In this document: piece after piece, positions 47,028 to 56,212 of the stretch
Layout: every line of letters begins with the position of its first letter
Position numbering within the stretch: the stretch's first letter is position 1
From: Azoarcus sp. KH32C
GTDB taxonomy: Bacteria; Pseudomonadota; Gammaproteobacteria; Burkholderiales; Rhodocyclaceae
NCBI RefSeq assembly: GCF_000349945.1
Contig: NC_020516.1
Coordinates: 2,976,001 to 3,040,000 of the forward strand
Direction of reading: 5' to 3'
Length of the DNA stretch: 64,000 nt
Program-made: the position numbers and the translations under genes
Notes under the pieces: generated by a model
Databases searched by the model: none
What the model was told of the DNA's origin: nothing
The model's input: the letters and a program-made list of their open reading frames with translations, nothing else

Positions 47028-48203
47028 TCAGTGTGCCGCGTTGGCACGAACCCTCTCGGAAAACACGATCGGCGCCGCCTCGCCGGGCCGCGTGTCGGAG
47101 GCGCCGACGCGCAGCCGCGGATAGGCTTCGCCCGTTTCCGCGAACAGGTGGCAGTGTTCGGGAGGCAGCCGATATCCGACCGTTTCGCCCGCGGTCACGG
47201 TGCTGCGGTGCGGATTGCGCACCACCCACGGATCTCCGCGGCCGGCGTTGTCGAGATAGTGGTAGGTCTCGTTGCCCATGTGTTCGACGAACAGAACGTC
47301 GGCAAGATTCGGCGCGTCGGCGACGTCGCCCCACTCGATGTGCTCGGGCCGGATGCCGAGCTTCACCGGGCGCCCTTCGTCGGCGGCCGGCGTCGCGACC
47401 GGAATCGCGAGCTCCTTGCCGCTCCAGAGCTGGACGACGCTCGCCTCCGTACCTGCGCGCAACAGGGTCCCCGGCATCAGGTTCATCTTCGGCGAACCGA
47501 TGAACTGCGCCACGAATTCGTTGGCAGGATGGTCGTAAAGTTCCAGCGGCGAACCCACCTGCTCCACGTTGCCGCGATTCAGGACCACGATGCGCTGCGC
47601 GAGCGTCATCGCCTCGACCTGATCGTGGGTCACGTAGATGATCGTGGATTTCAGGCGGCGATGCAGTGCGGCGATCTCCATGCGCATCTGCACGCGCAGC
47701 GCGGCATCGAGGTTGGACAGCGGCTCGTCGAAGAGGAAGAGCTTGGGCTCGCGGGCGATCGCGCGGCCGATCGCGACGCGCTGGCGCTGGCCGCCGGAGA
47801 GGTCCTTCGGGCGGCGCTGCAGCAGGGGTTCGAGCTGCAGGATGCGGGCGCTCTCCTCCACCCGGCGCGCGATCTCGGCCTTCGGCAGCTTCGCGAGCTG
47901 CAGGCCGAAGGCCATGTTCTCGTACACCGTCATGTGCGGGTACAGCGCGTAGGACTGGAACACCATGCCGATGCCGCGCTCGGAAGGCGTGTCGTCGTTC
48001 ACGCGAGTGCCGTCGATGTACATGTCGCCGCCGGAGATGTCCTCCAGGCCGGCGATCATCCGCAGCAAGGTCGATTTGCCGCAGCCGGACGGGCCGACGA
48101 TGACGACGAATTCGCCGCTATTCACCTGCAGGTCGATGCCCTTGATGACCTGGGCCGATTCGCCGTAGCGCTTGTTGAGTTTGTCGAGAGTCAGTTGTGC
48201 CAT
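47028..48203 (-). CDS. Sugar ABC transporter ATPase (MalK/UgpC-type)
   Basis: 391-aa ABC ATPase. Walker A at 37-45 (GPSGCGKST), signature LSGGQRQR, Walker B LFLFDEPLSNLD, and a C-terminal OB-fold/TOBE regulatory domain (ARGDP and LGIRPEHIEWGD). MalK-type proteins can also serve as regulators. Energises the permease pair at 48239-50085. ATG 48203. Substrate is probably trehalose or a related alpha-glucoside, from context. Confidence 0.94.
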   Translation of the reverse strand: MAQLTLDKLNKRYGESAQVIKGIDLQVNSGEFVVIVGPSGCGKSTLLRMIAGLEDISGGDMYIDGTRVNDDTPSERGIGMVFQSYALYPHMTVYENMAFGLQLAKLPKAEIARRVEESARILQLEPLLQRRPKDLSGGQRQRVAIGRAIAREPKLFLFDEPLSNLDAALRVQMRMEIAALHRRLKSTIIYVTHDQVEAMTLAQRIVVLNRGNVEQVGSPLELYDHPANEFVAQFIGSPKMNLMPGTLLRAGTEASVVQLWSGKELAIPVATPAADEGRPVKLGIRPEHIEWGDVADAPNLADVLFVEHMGNETYHYLDNAGRGDPWVVRNPHRSTVTAGETVGYRLPPEHCHLFAETGEAYPRLRVGASDTRPGEAAPIVFSERVRANAAH

Positions 48204-48238
48204 GTTCGTAATTCCTTGTCGGGGTCGAGTGTCCGGAG

Positions 48239-49084
48239 TCAGCCTTTGACGGCACCGGCCGTGAGACCGCTGACGATGCGCTTCTGGAAGATCAGCACGA
48301 GCGCGATGATCGGGATCGTCACGATCACCGACGCGGCCATGATCTCGCCCCAGGGCAGTTCATATTGGGAGGAGCCCTGCAGCATGCCGATGGCGACCGG
48401 CACGGTGCGCTTGTCGCTGGAGATGATGAAGGTCAGCGCGAACATGAACTCGTTCCATGCGCCGATGAAGGCCAGCAGCCCGGTCGTCACGAGCGAGGGC
48501 CCCATGATCGGCGCGAAGACGCGGGTGATGATCACCCACAGGCCTGCGCCGTCGACGATCGCGGCCTCTTCGAGTTCCACCGGCAGCGAGCGCATGAAGG
48601 TCGTCAGCACCCATACCGTGAAGGGCAGCGAGAAGGTCGTGTAGGACAGGATCAGCGAACCGATCGAGTCATACAGGCCGAGGAAGCGCACCAGCTCGAA
48701 CATCCCCGACAGCACCGCGACCTGCGGGAACATCGACACGCACAGGATCGTGAAGAGGATGTACTTGCGCCCGCGGAAGCGCACCCGCGCCAACGCGAAG
48801 GCCGCGGTGATCGACACCAGCAGGCAGATCCCGACCGTCACTGCTGCAACGACGAAGGAGTTCAGCAGGCTGCGGCCGACACCGTTTTCGCCCAGCGCGT
48901 TGAGGTAGTTCTGCCAGTGGAAGCTCGTCGGCAGGTAGTTCGTCAGGAAAAGATCCTGCCCGGTGCGCAGCGAGGTCAGCACCGCGTTGTAGAACGGGAA
49001 CACGGAGACTACGGTCACGACCAGCGCCGCGAGGTAGATCCAGAACTTCGCCCCCAGCTCCTTCTGTTTGCGGGTGAGTTTCAT
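48239..49084 (-). CDS. Sugar ABC transporter permease (MalG-type)
   Basis: 281-aa inner-membrane protein with about six helices and the EAA loop near LEEAAIVDGAGLWVIITRVFAPI. C-terminal VSGLTAGAVKG ends as in MalG-type permeases. ATG 49084 overlaps the partner permease stop by four bases. Forms the carbohydrate (CUT1-type) channel with the MalF-type subunit. Confidence 0.93.
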   Translation of the reverse strand: MKLTRKQKELGAKFWIYLAALVVTVVSVFPFYNAVLTSLRTGQDLFLTNYLPTSFHWQNYLNALGENGVGRSLLNSFVVAAVTVGICLLVSITAAFALARVRFRGRKYILFTILCVSMFPQVAVLSGMFELVRFLGLYDSIGSLILSYTTFSLPFTVWVLTTFMRSLPVELEEAAIVDGAGLWVIITRVFAPIMGPSLVTTGLLAFIGAWNEFMFALTFIISSDKRTVPVAIGMLQGSSQYELPWGEIMAASVIVTIPIIALVLIFQKRIVSGLTAGAVKG

Positions 49085-50085
49085 TGCCGCGCCTCCTTGC
49101 CTTCGTGGCTGAAGCGATTGATCCACAGGAAGCAGGCGGCGATGCCGGCGACCATCATGAAGACCAGCACCGAGGCGGCCGAACCCGCCCCCATCTCCTG
49201 GAAGGACACCATGCGCTCGCGGGCGTAGCCGGAGATCGAGATCGTCGCCTCGCTGTTGGACGTCAGCACGTAGATCAGGTCGAACACGCGCAGCGCGTCC
49301 ATCGCACGGAAGATCAGCGCGACGATCATCGCCGGCATGATCAGCGGCAGCGTGATGCGGCGGAATCGCTGCCACGCCGTCGCGCCGTCAACCCATGCGG
49401 CCTCGTAGAGGTCGGCCGGGATCATCTGCAGGGCGGCGAGCAGCATCAGCGCCATGAAAGGCACCGTCTTCCACACGTCGGCGATCACGACGGCCCACAT
49501 CGACAGGTCGGGCTCGGCGATCCATGCGAGCGGCGTGTGGATGAGGCCGATGCGCGTCAGCAAGTCGTTCACGACGCCATACTGGTCATGGAACATCCAG
49601 CCCCACATCTTCGCGGTGACGATGGTCGGAATGGCCCAGGGCACGAGGATCGCGGCGCGCACGAGGCCCTGCCCGCGGAACTTCTGGTTCATCAGCAACG
49701 CGAGCAGCATGCCGAAGACGAGTTCCAGCGATACCGAGCAGCCGGTGAACCAGAGCGTATTGCCGACAGCCTGCCACCACAGCGGGTCGGCCAGCACGCC
49801 GAAGCGCTCGCCGTCGGCGAAGTCCAGGTAGTTCGCGAACCCGACGAAGTTGTACTCCTCGGGGGTGTCCATCGCGGCGTCGGTGAAGCTGTAGAACAGC
49901 GTCCGCACGAGCGGCCAGCCGGCGACCGCAAACAGCAGGATCAGCGCCGGCGCGACGAGCAGCCAGGCGGCACGGGCGCGGCGTTGCTGCAGGCTGCGCT
50001 TGCGCGTCACGGCCGGCGGTTCGGCCCGGGGCCCTGCCATCGCCGGGCCCGCGGCGGGCAACAGCCCTTGTGAATTGTGGGTCAT
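49081..50085 (-). CDS. Sugar ABC transporter permease (MalF-type)
   Basis: 334-aa CUT1 permease with six helices and an EAA motif (LYEAAWVDGATAWQRFRRITLP). ATG 50085 is chosen because it has Shine-Dalgarno GGAGGAG; an in-frame extension upstream lacks one. A 99-base gap with a stable hairpin separates it from the binding-protein gene upstream. Confidence 0.93.
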   Translation of the reverse strand: MTHNSQGLLPAAGPAMAGPRAEPPAVTRKRSLQQRRARAAWLLVAPALILLFAVAGWPLVRTLFYSFTDAAMDTPEEYNFVGFANYLDFADGERFGVLADPLWWQAVGNTLWFTGCSVSLELVFGMLLALLMNQKFRGQGLVRAAILVPWAIPTIVTAKMWGWMFHDQYGVVNDLLTRIGLIHTPLAWIAEPDLSMWAVVIADVWKTVPFMALMLLAALQMIPADLYEAAWVDGATAWQRFRRITLPLIMPAMIVALIFRAMDALRVFDLIYVLTSNSEATISISGYARERMVSFQEMGAGSAASVLVFMMVAGIAACFLWINRFSHEGKEARQ

Positions 50086-50127
50086 GAATGTCTCCTCCAT
50101 AGGCGCGGTCGGCACCCGGCGCGGCGC

Positions 50128-50160
50128 TGCATTGCCCCCGTTATAGGCGGAGGGCATGCA
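50128..50160. other. Intergenic hairpin between binding-protein and permease genes
   Basis: TGCATTGCCCCCG and CGGAGGGCATGCA pair over about twelve bases with one bulge, around a short A/T-rich loop. Such a stem in the malE-malF position often stabilises the upstream mRNA and lets the binding protein be made in excess. No T-run follows, so it is not a full terminator. Confidence 0.5.
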
Positions 50161-50184
50161 GGCCGCGTCGGCGTTACACGATGA

Positions 50185-51453
50185 TTACTTCCACTCGCGA
50201 CCCTTGATGCGCTTCAACTTCTCTTCGAGGTCGGCGACGGCCTGCTCGCCGGTCGCGCGCCCGCTCAGCACGTCATAGCCGGCGTTGAAGACCGCCTTCG
50301 AGACCTTCGGGAATTGCGAGCGCGTCGGCGTCGAGGGGCGCGGCACGGCGTTCGCGAAGACGTCCTTGAACTCCGCAAGGTAAGGCGCCTTGGCCTGGAC
50401 TTCGGCGTCCTGGTAGCTCTCGATGCGTGCCGGCGGGATGCCCAGCAACAGGAAGGCGCGCTTTTGCGTCTCCGCCTCGGACAGGATGCGCACCAGCTTC
50501 GCGCCGGCCTCCGGATTCTTCGAGTACGCGCTCACCGCCCACTGCCAGCCGCCGAGGGTCGCGGCGTGCTGGCCGTCCTCGCCCCCCATCGGGATCGGCA
50601 CGACGCCGACCTTGCCCTTCACGGGGCTGCTCTTGTCCTGCGTCAGCAGGTAGGCATAGGGCCAGTTGCGCATGAACACCGCGTCGCCGTTCTGGAACAC
50701 CGCGCGCGACTCCTCTTCCTGATAGCCCATCACACCTTTCGGCGCGATCGTGCCGACCCAGCTCGCGGCGGTGTTCAGTGCCTTGGCGGCCTTCGGGTTG
50801 TTGATCGTGATGTTGCCCGCCGGGTCTACGAAGGTGCCGCCGTTGTAGGACGCGACCCATTCCAGCACGTCGCAGCCCAGCCCCTCGTACGCCTTGCCCT
50901 GGAAGACCAGGCCCCACATGTTCTTCTGCCCGGCATCGCGTTCGGCCTTCTGAATCTTGGTCGCGATCCGCGTCAGTTCTTCCCAGGTCTTGGGCGGCTG
51001 CTCCTTGTACTTTTCGAGGAGATCCTTGCGGTAGTACAGCATCCCGGCGTCGAGCTGACCCGGGACGGCCTTGATGCGGCCATTGACGACGTTGTTCTTC
51101 CAGTTGTTCGGGAAGAAGGCCGGCTCCAGGTCCTTGACCTTGTCGGTCAGGTCGTAGAGATGCTTGTCGAGCAGGCCGACCCAGATCACGTCGACCGACA
51201 GCACGTCGACGGCGCTGCCGTCCTTCGCCGCGAAGATCTGCTGGTAGAGCGCGAGTTTCTCGTCGGAGGCCGCCGGCATCTCGATGAATTCGAGCTTGTG
51301 CGGCGTTTCCGACTCGAAGCGCTGCTTGACGTGTTCGCAGTAGGGCTTCATCGCCCCGGAGATGTTGCAGGCCATCTTCAGCGTGTCGGCGTGGGCGGCG
51401 GGCAGCACGGCGAACAGGGTCGCAGCCAGGGCGGTGGGCAGCAGTTTCTTCAT
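50185..51453 (-). CDS. Sugar ABC transporter substrate-binding protein
   Basis: 422-aa periplasmic binding protein with a signal peptide (MKKLLPTALAATLFAVLPAA, cleavage after AHA near residue 23). The mature part has the two-lobe CUT1 pattern (GLLDKHLYDLTDKVK, VPGQLDAGMLYYRKDLLEKY, GGWQWAVSAYSKNPEAG). ATG 51453 has Shine-Dalgarno GAGGAG. Captures trehalose, maltose or a related glucoside for the permeases downstream; binding specificity cannot be read from sequence. Confidence 0.93.
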   Translation of the reverse strand: MKKLLPTALAATLFAVLPAAHADTLKMACNISGAMKPYCEHVKQRFESETPHKLEFIEMPAASDEKLALYQQIFAAKDGSAVDVLSVDVIWVGLLDKHLYDLTDKVKDLEPAFFPNNWKNNVVNGRIKAVPGQLDAGMLYYRKDLLEKYKEQPPKTWEELTRIATKIQKAERDAGQKNMWGLVFQGKAYEGLGCDVLEWVASYNGGTFVDPAGNITINNPKAAKALNTAASWVGTIAPKGVMGYQEEESRAVFQNGDAVFMRNWPYAYLLTQDKSSPVKGKVGVVPIPMGGEDGQHAATLGGWQWAVSAYSKNPEAGAKLVRILSEAETQKRAFLLLGIPPARIESYQDAEVQAKAPYLAEFKDVFANAVPRPSTPTRSQFPKVSKAVFNAGYDVLSGRATGEQAVADLEEKLKRIKGREWK

Positions 51454-51490
51454 GATGTCTCCTCGGTTATGTCTTGTGGTGTGGTGCACA

Positions 51491-53197
51491 TCAGCTCACG
51501 CGATAGACGCGCGCTTCATAGGGACGCAGAATCAGCGCGCGCGTCTCGTCGTGGGGTGCGACCGCGACGTTCGCGAGCATCAGGTCGGCATGGTGCAGCG
51601 CGAAGCCGTCGTGCCGGTATGTGGCGTCCTTCCCGGACAGGTTGGTGATCACGAGGAAGCGTCCGTCGTCCAGCGTGCGGGTGTAGGCATAGATCTGCGG
51701 GTCATCCGCCATCAGCAGCGTATAGCGGCCATAGACCAGAACCGGTTCGGCCTTGCGCAGCCGGATCAGCTTGCGGTGGTAGTTGAGCACCGAGTCCGGA
51801 TCCGTTTCCTGATCGGCGACGTTGATTGCAGTGTAGTTTTCGTTGACCTTGAGCCACGGGCGGCCGGACGTGAAACCGGCATTCGGCGACGCATCCCACT
51901 GCATCGGCGTGCGCGAGTTGTCGCGCGCGATCACCGACAGCTTTGCGATCACCTCTTCCACCGGCACGCCTTTCGCGCGCTGCAGCGCGTAGTCGTTGCG
52001 AGCGAAGACGCAGTTGAAATCGTCGATGCTGTCGAAGCGCACGTTCGTCATGCCGATTTCCTGGCCCTGGTAGATGAAGGGCGTGCCCTGCATCAGGAAG
52101 TACATCGTCGACAGCGCCGTCGTGCTCTCGCGCCAGTAATTCCGGACATCCCCCCACTTCGACACGATGCGCGGGATGTCGTGGTTTTCGAGGAAGAGCG
52201 CGTTCCAGCCCACGCCGTCGAGCGTGGTCTGCCAGCGCGTGAAGATCTTCTTCAGCGCGACGAGATCGAGCGGCGCGGACGGGTCATTCGCCCACAGCGT
52301 CAGGTGCTCGAACTGGAAGAGCATGTTCAGACGCTGATGCGCCTCGCCGACCCATTCCACCGACTGCTCGGCCGAAACGCCGTTGGCCTCGCCCACCGTC
52401 ATGATGTCGTAGTGGCGGAAGCTCTCCTGGCACAGGCTGTCCATGTAGTCCAGCACGCCGGGCACGTTCATGTGCATGTCGAAGCTCGGCACGTGGTCGA
52501 GCTTGTCCGGATTGGGGAGGTCCGGCAGCCCGGGCACCTTCTTCATGTGGCTCACCGCGTCGAGGCGGAAGCCGTCGATGCCCTTGTCGAGCCACCAGCG
52601 CACCATGTCGTTCACGGCGCCGCGGACCTCCGGGTTCTCCCAGTTGAGATCCGGCTGCTTGGTCGAGAACAGATGCAGGAAGTACTGGCCGGTCGTCTCG
52701 TCGTACTTCCACGCCGAGCCCTTGAAGATGCTTTCCCAGTTGTTCGGCTCGTCGGCGGGCGTGCCGGGCTCGCCGCCCTTGCCCTCGCGCCACACGTACC
52801 AGTCGCGCTTCGGGTTGTCGCGCGAGGAACGTGATTCGACGAACCAGGCGTGCTCGTCGCTGGTGTGATTGACCACGAGGTCGAGGATCAGGCGCATGCC
52901 GCGGCTGTGCACCGCGTCGAGCAGGCGGTCGAAATCCGCCATCGTGCCGAACTCGTCCATGATCGCGTGGTAGTCCGCGATGTCGTAGCCGTTGTCGTCG
53001 TTCGGCGACTTGTACATCGGGCAGATCCAGATCACGTCGACGCCGAGCGATTTCAGGTAGTCGAGGCGCATCGTGATGCCGTTGAGGTCGCCGATGCCGT
53101 CGCCGTTCGAGTCCATGAAGCTGCGCGGGTAGATCTGGTAGGCGACCGCCTCCTTCCACCAGGCCTTGCTCACCGGCTTGATGCCTTCTTTTTTCAT
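51491..53197 (-). CDS. GH13 alpha-glucosidase
   Basis: 568-aa cytoplasmic GH13 (subfamily 23/31-like) exo-glucosidase. Catalytic residues: Asp213 (GFRLDAVS), Glu270 (TVGEANG), Asp340 (LENHD). Ala214 after the nucleophile resembles alpha-1,4-specific enzymes rather than the Val of oligo-1,6-glucosidases. ATG 53197. Second gene of the LacI-controlled operon, 22 bases after the first glucosidase. Confidence 0.92.
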   Translation of the reverse strand: MKKEGIKPVSKAWWKEAVAYQIYPRSFMDSNGDGIGDLNGITMRLDYLKSLGVDVIWICPMYKSPNDDNGYDIADYHAIMDEFGTMADFDRLLDAVHSRGMRLILDLVVNHTSDEHAWFVESRSSRDNPKRDWYVWREGKGGEPGTPADEPNNWESIFKGSAWKYDETTGQYFLHLFSTKQPDLNWENPEVRGAVNDMVRWWLDKGIDGFRLDAVSHMKKVPGLPDLPNPDKLDHVPSFDMHMNVPGVLDYMDSLCQESFRHYDIMTVGEANGVSAEQSVEWVGEAHQRLNMLFQFEHLTLWANDPSAPLDLVALKKIFTRWQTTLDGVGWNALFLENHDIPRIVSKWGDVRNYWRESTTALSTMYFLMQGTPFIYQGQEIGMTNVRFDSIDDFNCVFARNDYALQRAKGVPVEEVIAKLSVIARDNSRTPMQWDASPNAGFTSGRPWLKVNENYTAINVADQETDPDSVLNYHRKLIRLRKAEPVLVYGRYTLLMADDPQIYAYTRTLDDGRFLVITNLSGKDATYRHDGFALHHADLMLANVAVAPHDETRALILRPYEARVYRVS

Positions 53198-53219
53198 TCT
53201 GCTGGACCTCTCTGTCAGG

Positions 53220-54869
53220 TTAGACCGCCGACGCGCCGAGGGCGATGGCGAAGGATTCGTAGGGCTTGAGTTCGAGGCGGGCGCCGAGCCGGCTATGCGC
53301 GTCGTAGTTGCAAATCAGGCTTTCGCCCGCGACGCCTTGCAGCTCCGGCGGCAGATCGAGCTCGACCGGCACGCCCGAGAAGTTGTTGATGACGACGATG
53401 CGCTCGTTGCCAAGCCGTCGTTCGTAGGCGAAGACCTGGGGGTGCTCCGCGAACAGGGCACGGTAGTCGCCATGGACGATCGCGGCGTGTTGCTTGCGCA
53501 GCGCGACAAGGCGGCGGTAGTGATGGAAGACCGATCCAGGATCGGCGAGCGCCGCCTCCGCATTGATCTCGCGGTAGTTCGGATTCACCGCAATCCACGG
53601 TTCGCCGCGCGAGAAACCGGCGTTGGCGGAGGCATCCCAATGCATCGGCGTCCGCGCGTTGTCGCGGCCGTTGGCGTAGATGCCTTCCATCATCGCCTCG
53701 TGCGGCACACCGGCCGCGACGCGCTCGCGGTACAAGCCCAGCGACTCGATGTCGCGGTACTCGTCGATCGACGCGAAGCGCACGTTCGTCATGCCGAGTT
53801 CCTCGCCCTGGTAGATGTAGGGCGTGCCCTTCAGGCAGTGCAGCGCGGTCGCGAGCATCTTCGCGGACTCGACGCGGTAGCGCCCGTCATCGCCGTATTT
53901 CGACACAGCCCGCGGCAGGTCGTGGTTGCACCAGAAAAGCGAATTCCAGCCGCTGTCGGCGAGTTCGGTCTGCCACTTCGTCATCACACGCTTGAATTCG
54001 ACGAGGTCGAAGGCGCGCGGCTTCCACTTGCCATGCTCGGGGTCGTGGGTGATCGTCACGTGCTCGAACTGGAACACCATCGACAGCTCCCGCCGCACGG
54101 GGTCGGAATAGAGCTTCGCGATCGCCGGCGTCGCGCTCCAGGTCTCGCCGACGGTCAGCACGTCGCGATCGCCGAAGGTCGCGGCGTTCATCTCCCGCAG
54201 GAGCTCATGCAGGCGCGGACCGTTGCTCGTGATGCCGCGGTCGACGTCCTTACCGATGAGGTCGATCACGTCCATGCGGAAGCCGCCGATGCCACGGTCG
54301 AGCCACCAGTTCATCATGCGGTGCACTTCTTCCTGCACCTTCGGGTTTGCCCAGTTGAGATCCGGCTGGCGCTTCGAGAAGAGGTGGTAGTAGTACTCAC
54401 CGGTTGCCGGGTCGAGCTCCCACGCGCTGCCGCCGAAGGCCGCGCGCTGCATGTCGGGCGGCGTGCCGTCGGCCTGCGGCGCCCGCCAGATGTAGTAGTC
54501 GCGGTACGGGTTGTCCTTGGACTTCCGCGCCTCGACGAACCACGGATGCTCGTCCGAGGTGTGATTGACGACCAGATCCATCACGATGCGGATGTCGCGG
54601 CGCTTGGCCTCCGCGATCAGGGTGTCCATCTCCGCGAGCGTGCCGAATTCCGGCGCGATGTCGCAGTAGTCGGAGATGTCGTAGCCGTTGTCGTCCATCG
54701 GCGACTTGAACACCGGCGACAGCCAGATGACGTTGACGCCGAGCGTCTGCAGATAGTCGAGCTTACCGACGATGCCGGCGAGATCTCCGATGCCGTCGCC
54801 GTTCGCGTCGCAGAAACTGCGCGGATAGATCTGATAGACCACCGCGTCGTGCCACCACTTCGTTTCCAA
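53220..54869 (-). CDS. GH13 alpha-glucosidase / oligo-1,6-glucosidase-like
   Basis: 549-aa GH13 enzyme, first gene of the operon. Catalytic residues: Asp200 (GFRMDVID), Glu242 (TVGETWS), Asp317 (CNHD). Val201 and the MDVIDLIGK context match oligo-1,6-glucosidases/trehalose-6-phosphate hydrolases, so an alpha-1,6 or alpha,alpha-1,1 substrate is possible. The start codon is TTG 54869, supported by Shine-Dalgarno GAGGAG at the right distance and by the conserved KWWHDAVVYQIYPRSF beginning immediately after. Transcription should start near the two LacI operators upstream. Confidence 0.92.
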   Translation of the reverse strand: METKWWHDAVVYQIYPRSFCDANGDGIGDLAGIVGKLDYLQTLGVNVIWLSPVFKSPMDDNGYDISDYCDIAPEFGTLAEMDTLIAEAKRRDIRIVMDLVVNHTSDEHPWFVEARKSKDNPYRDYYIWRAPQADGTPPDMQRAAFGGSAWELDPATGEYYYHLFSKRQPDLNWANPKVQEEVHRMMNWWLDRGIGGFRMDVIDLIGKDVDRGITSNGPRLHELLREMNAATFGDRDVLTVGETWSATPAIAKLYSDPVRRELSMVFQFEHVTITHDPEHGKWKPRAFDLVEFKRVMTKWQTELADSGWNSLFWCNHDLPRAVSKYGDDGRYRVESAKMLATALHCLKGTPYIYQGEELGMTNVRFASIDEYRDIESLGLYRERVAAGVPHEAMMEGIYANGRDNARTPMHWDASANAGFSRGEPWIAVNPNYREINAEAALADPGSVFHHYRRLVALRKQHAAIVHGDYRALFAEHPQVFAYERRLGNERIVVINNFSGVPVELDLPPELQGVAGESLICNYDAHSRLGARLELKPYESFAIALGASAV

Positions 54870-54932
54870 GTTGTGTCTCCTCTGGGAGGCTTCGGGTTCG
54901 TAGTGATTCTTTTTATGGACTCATAAAACATT

Positions 54933-54946
54933 CCAAAGCGGTTTGG
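54933..54946. promoter_or_regulatory. LacI-type operator, imperfect
   Basis: CCAAAGCGGTTTGG differs by one base from the perfect palindrome at 54955. It lies in the gap between the glucosidase operon and the regulator gene. Confidence 0.7.
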
Positions 54947-54954
54947 ATCGTAAG

Positions 54955-54968
54955 CCAAAGCGCTTTGG
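54955..54968. promoter_or_regulatory. LacI-type operator, perfect palindrome
   Basis: CCAAAGCGCTTTGG is a fully symmetric 14-mer with the central CG typical of LacI-family operators. With the site at 54933 (22-base spacing) it can control both the leftward operon and the regulator. Confidence 0.8.
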
Positions 54969-55083
54969 ATGTAAACTGATTTAAAGGGCCACGATCAGGT
55001 TCCTTAAGACGTTAGACTTGGGCTATACAGGGGGCCGAACGGAACGGCCCCGCTGCGGCCCGAGGCAGACTGAGGAAATGCAG

Positions 55084-56148
55084 ATGAAGGTCAATCTGAA
55101 AATGCTGTCCGAGTCGCTCGGACTGTCGCAGACCACCGTGAGCCGGGCGCTCAACGGGTATTCGGACGTCAGCGAAACGACGCGCCAAAGGGTCGTCGAG
55201 GCGGCGAACCAGCTCGGTTACCAGCCCAACCCGCAGGCGCGCCATCTCGCCACCGGCCGTGCGGAGGCGATCGGGATCGTTTATCCCTTCGGCGAAGGCG
55301 ATATCCGCGACATCCGGCTGGGCGAAGTCGTTTCGGGTCTCACGGAGCGCCTGATCGAGCGGAATCTGGATCTGCTGATCCACTCTTCGCGCCCCGACGG
55401 CGAGCTGGATACATACCGCCGCATCATCGAAGGGCGACGAGTCGATGCACTGGTTGTCGCCCGTACCCGCGTCGACGACCCGCGCATCCAGTTCCTGCAG
55501 GAACGAAACTTCCCGTTCGTGGCCTATGGCCGAACCCAAAGCCGGGTGCCCTATGCATGGTTCGATTTCGACAATGAGACCGGCGGGCGACTCGCCGCCG
55601 AGCGCCTGATCGGTCTCGGGCACCATCGCATCGCCTTGATCCACTCGCCGCTCGTGCTGAACTTCGCAAAGCAGCGCCATGCCGGCTTCCTGGGCGCGCT
55701 CCGGGCCGCGGGCATCGAACCCGATCCGGAACTCATCATCGAAGCCTCGCTCGACCGCATCGGCGGTTACGGGGCGGTCGGCAAGTTGCTGGCGCTGAAG
55801 GAGCCGCCCACGGCCTTGCTGGTCGATACCAACGTTGCCGGCGTGGGGGCCTTGCGTGCGCTTGCTGACGCGGGCTGGAAGCCGGGCAAGGGAATGTCGC
55901 TGATCGTCTACGACGGCATCCCGACGGAGATTCCCCTGCCCTACACCGTCACCGGCATCGTCCAGCCGACGGGAGAATCGAGCGGTCGTGCGATCGCCGA
56001 CCTGGTCGTCGGCGTTCTGGCGGGCAAGCCGCTGGAAGAGCTGCACATCCTCGCGCAGCCCGGCATCGCCATCGGCGACAGCGACGGCCCTCCCCCGTCC
56101 GCGCGACGCAGACGGGCGAAGGCCGCGGATCAGGAAGTGCCCGGCTGA
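55084..56148 (+). CDS. LacI-family transcriptional regulator
   Basis: 354-aa repressor. The N-terminal helix-turn-helix is VNLKMLSESLGLSQTTVSRA and the hinge helix is near residues 45-58 (LGYQPNPQARHLA). The sugar-binding domain follows to about 335, with a basic tail (RRRRAKAADQ). ATG 55084 (MKVNLK) is chosen since Shine-Dalgarno GAGG is eight bases upstream; the ATG at 55078 would be too close. Divergent from the glucosidase/ABC operon, with two operators between; likely responds to trehalose or a breakdown product. Confidence 0.93.
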   Translation: MKVNLKMLSESLGLSQTTVSRALNGYSDVSETTRQRVVEAANQLGYQPNPQARHLATGRAEAIGIVYPFGEGDIRDIRLGEVVSGLTERLIERNLDLLIHSSRPDGELDTYRRIIEGRRVDALVVARTRVDDPRIQFLQERNFPFVAYGRTQSRVPYAWFDFDNETGGRLAAERLIGLGHHRIALIHSPLVLNFAKQRHAGFLGALRAAGIEPDPELIIEASLDRIGGYGAVGKLLALKEPPTALLVDTNVAGVGALRALADAGWKPGKGMSLIVYDGIPTEIPLPYTVTGIVQPTGESSGRAIADLVVGVLAGKPLEELHILAQPGIAIGDSDGPPPSARRRRAKAADQEVPG

Positions 56149-56212
56149 CCCAGGCCTTCCCGTTCCGGATCGCGGCTCGACGGACATGGCGTCCTCCTGA
56201 GCCCGCCAGGCC

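Noticed and set aside
45735..48644. Plus-strand open frame of 969 codons
   Set aside because: It runs antisense to the trehalase and ABC transporter genes, which carry clear family motifs; it shows none.
53166..54926. Plus-strand open frame of 586 codons near the LacI gene
   Set aside because: Antisense to the TTG-start glucosidase with intact catalytic residues.
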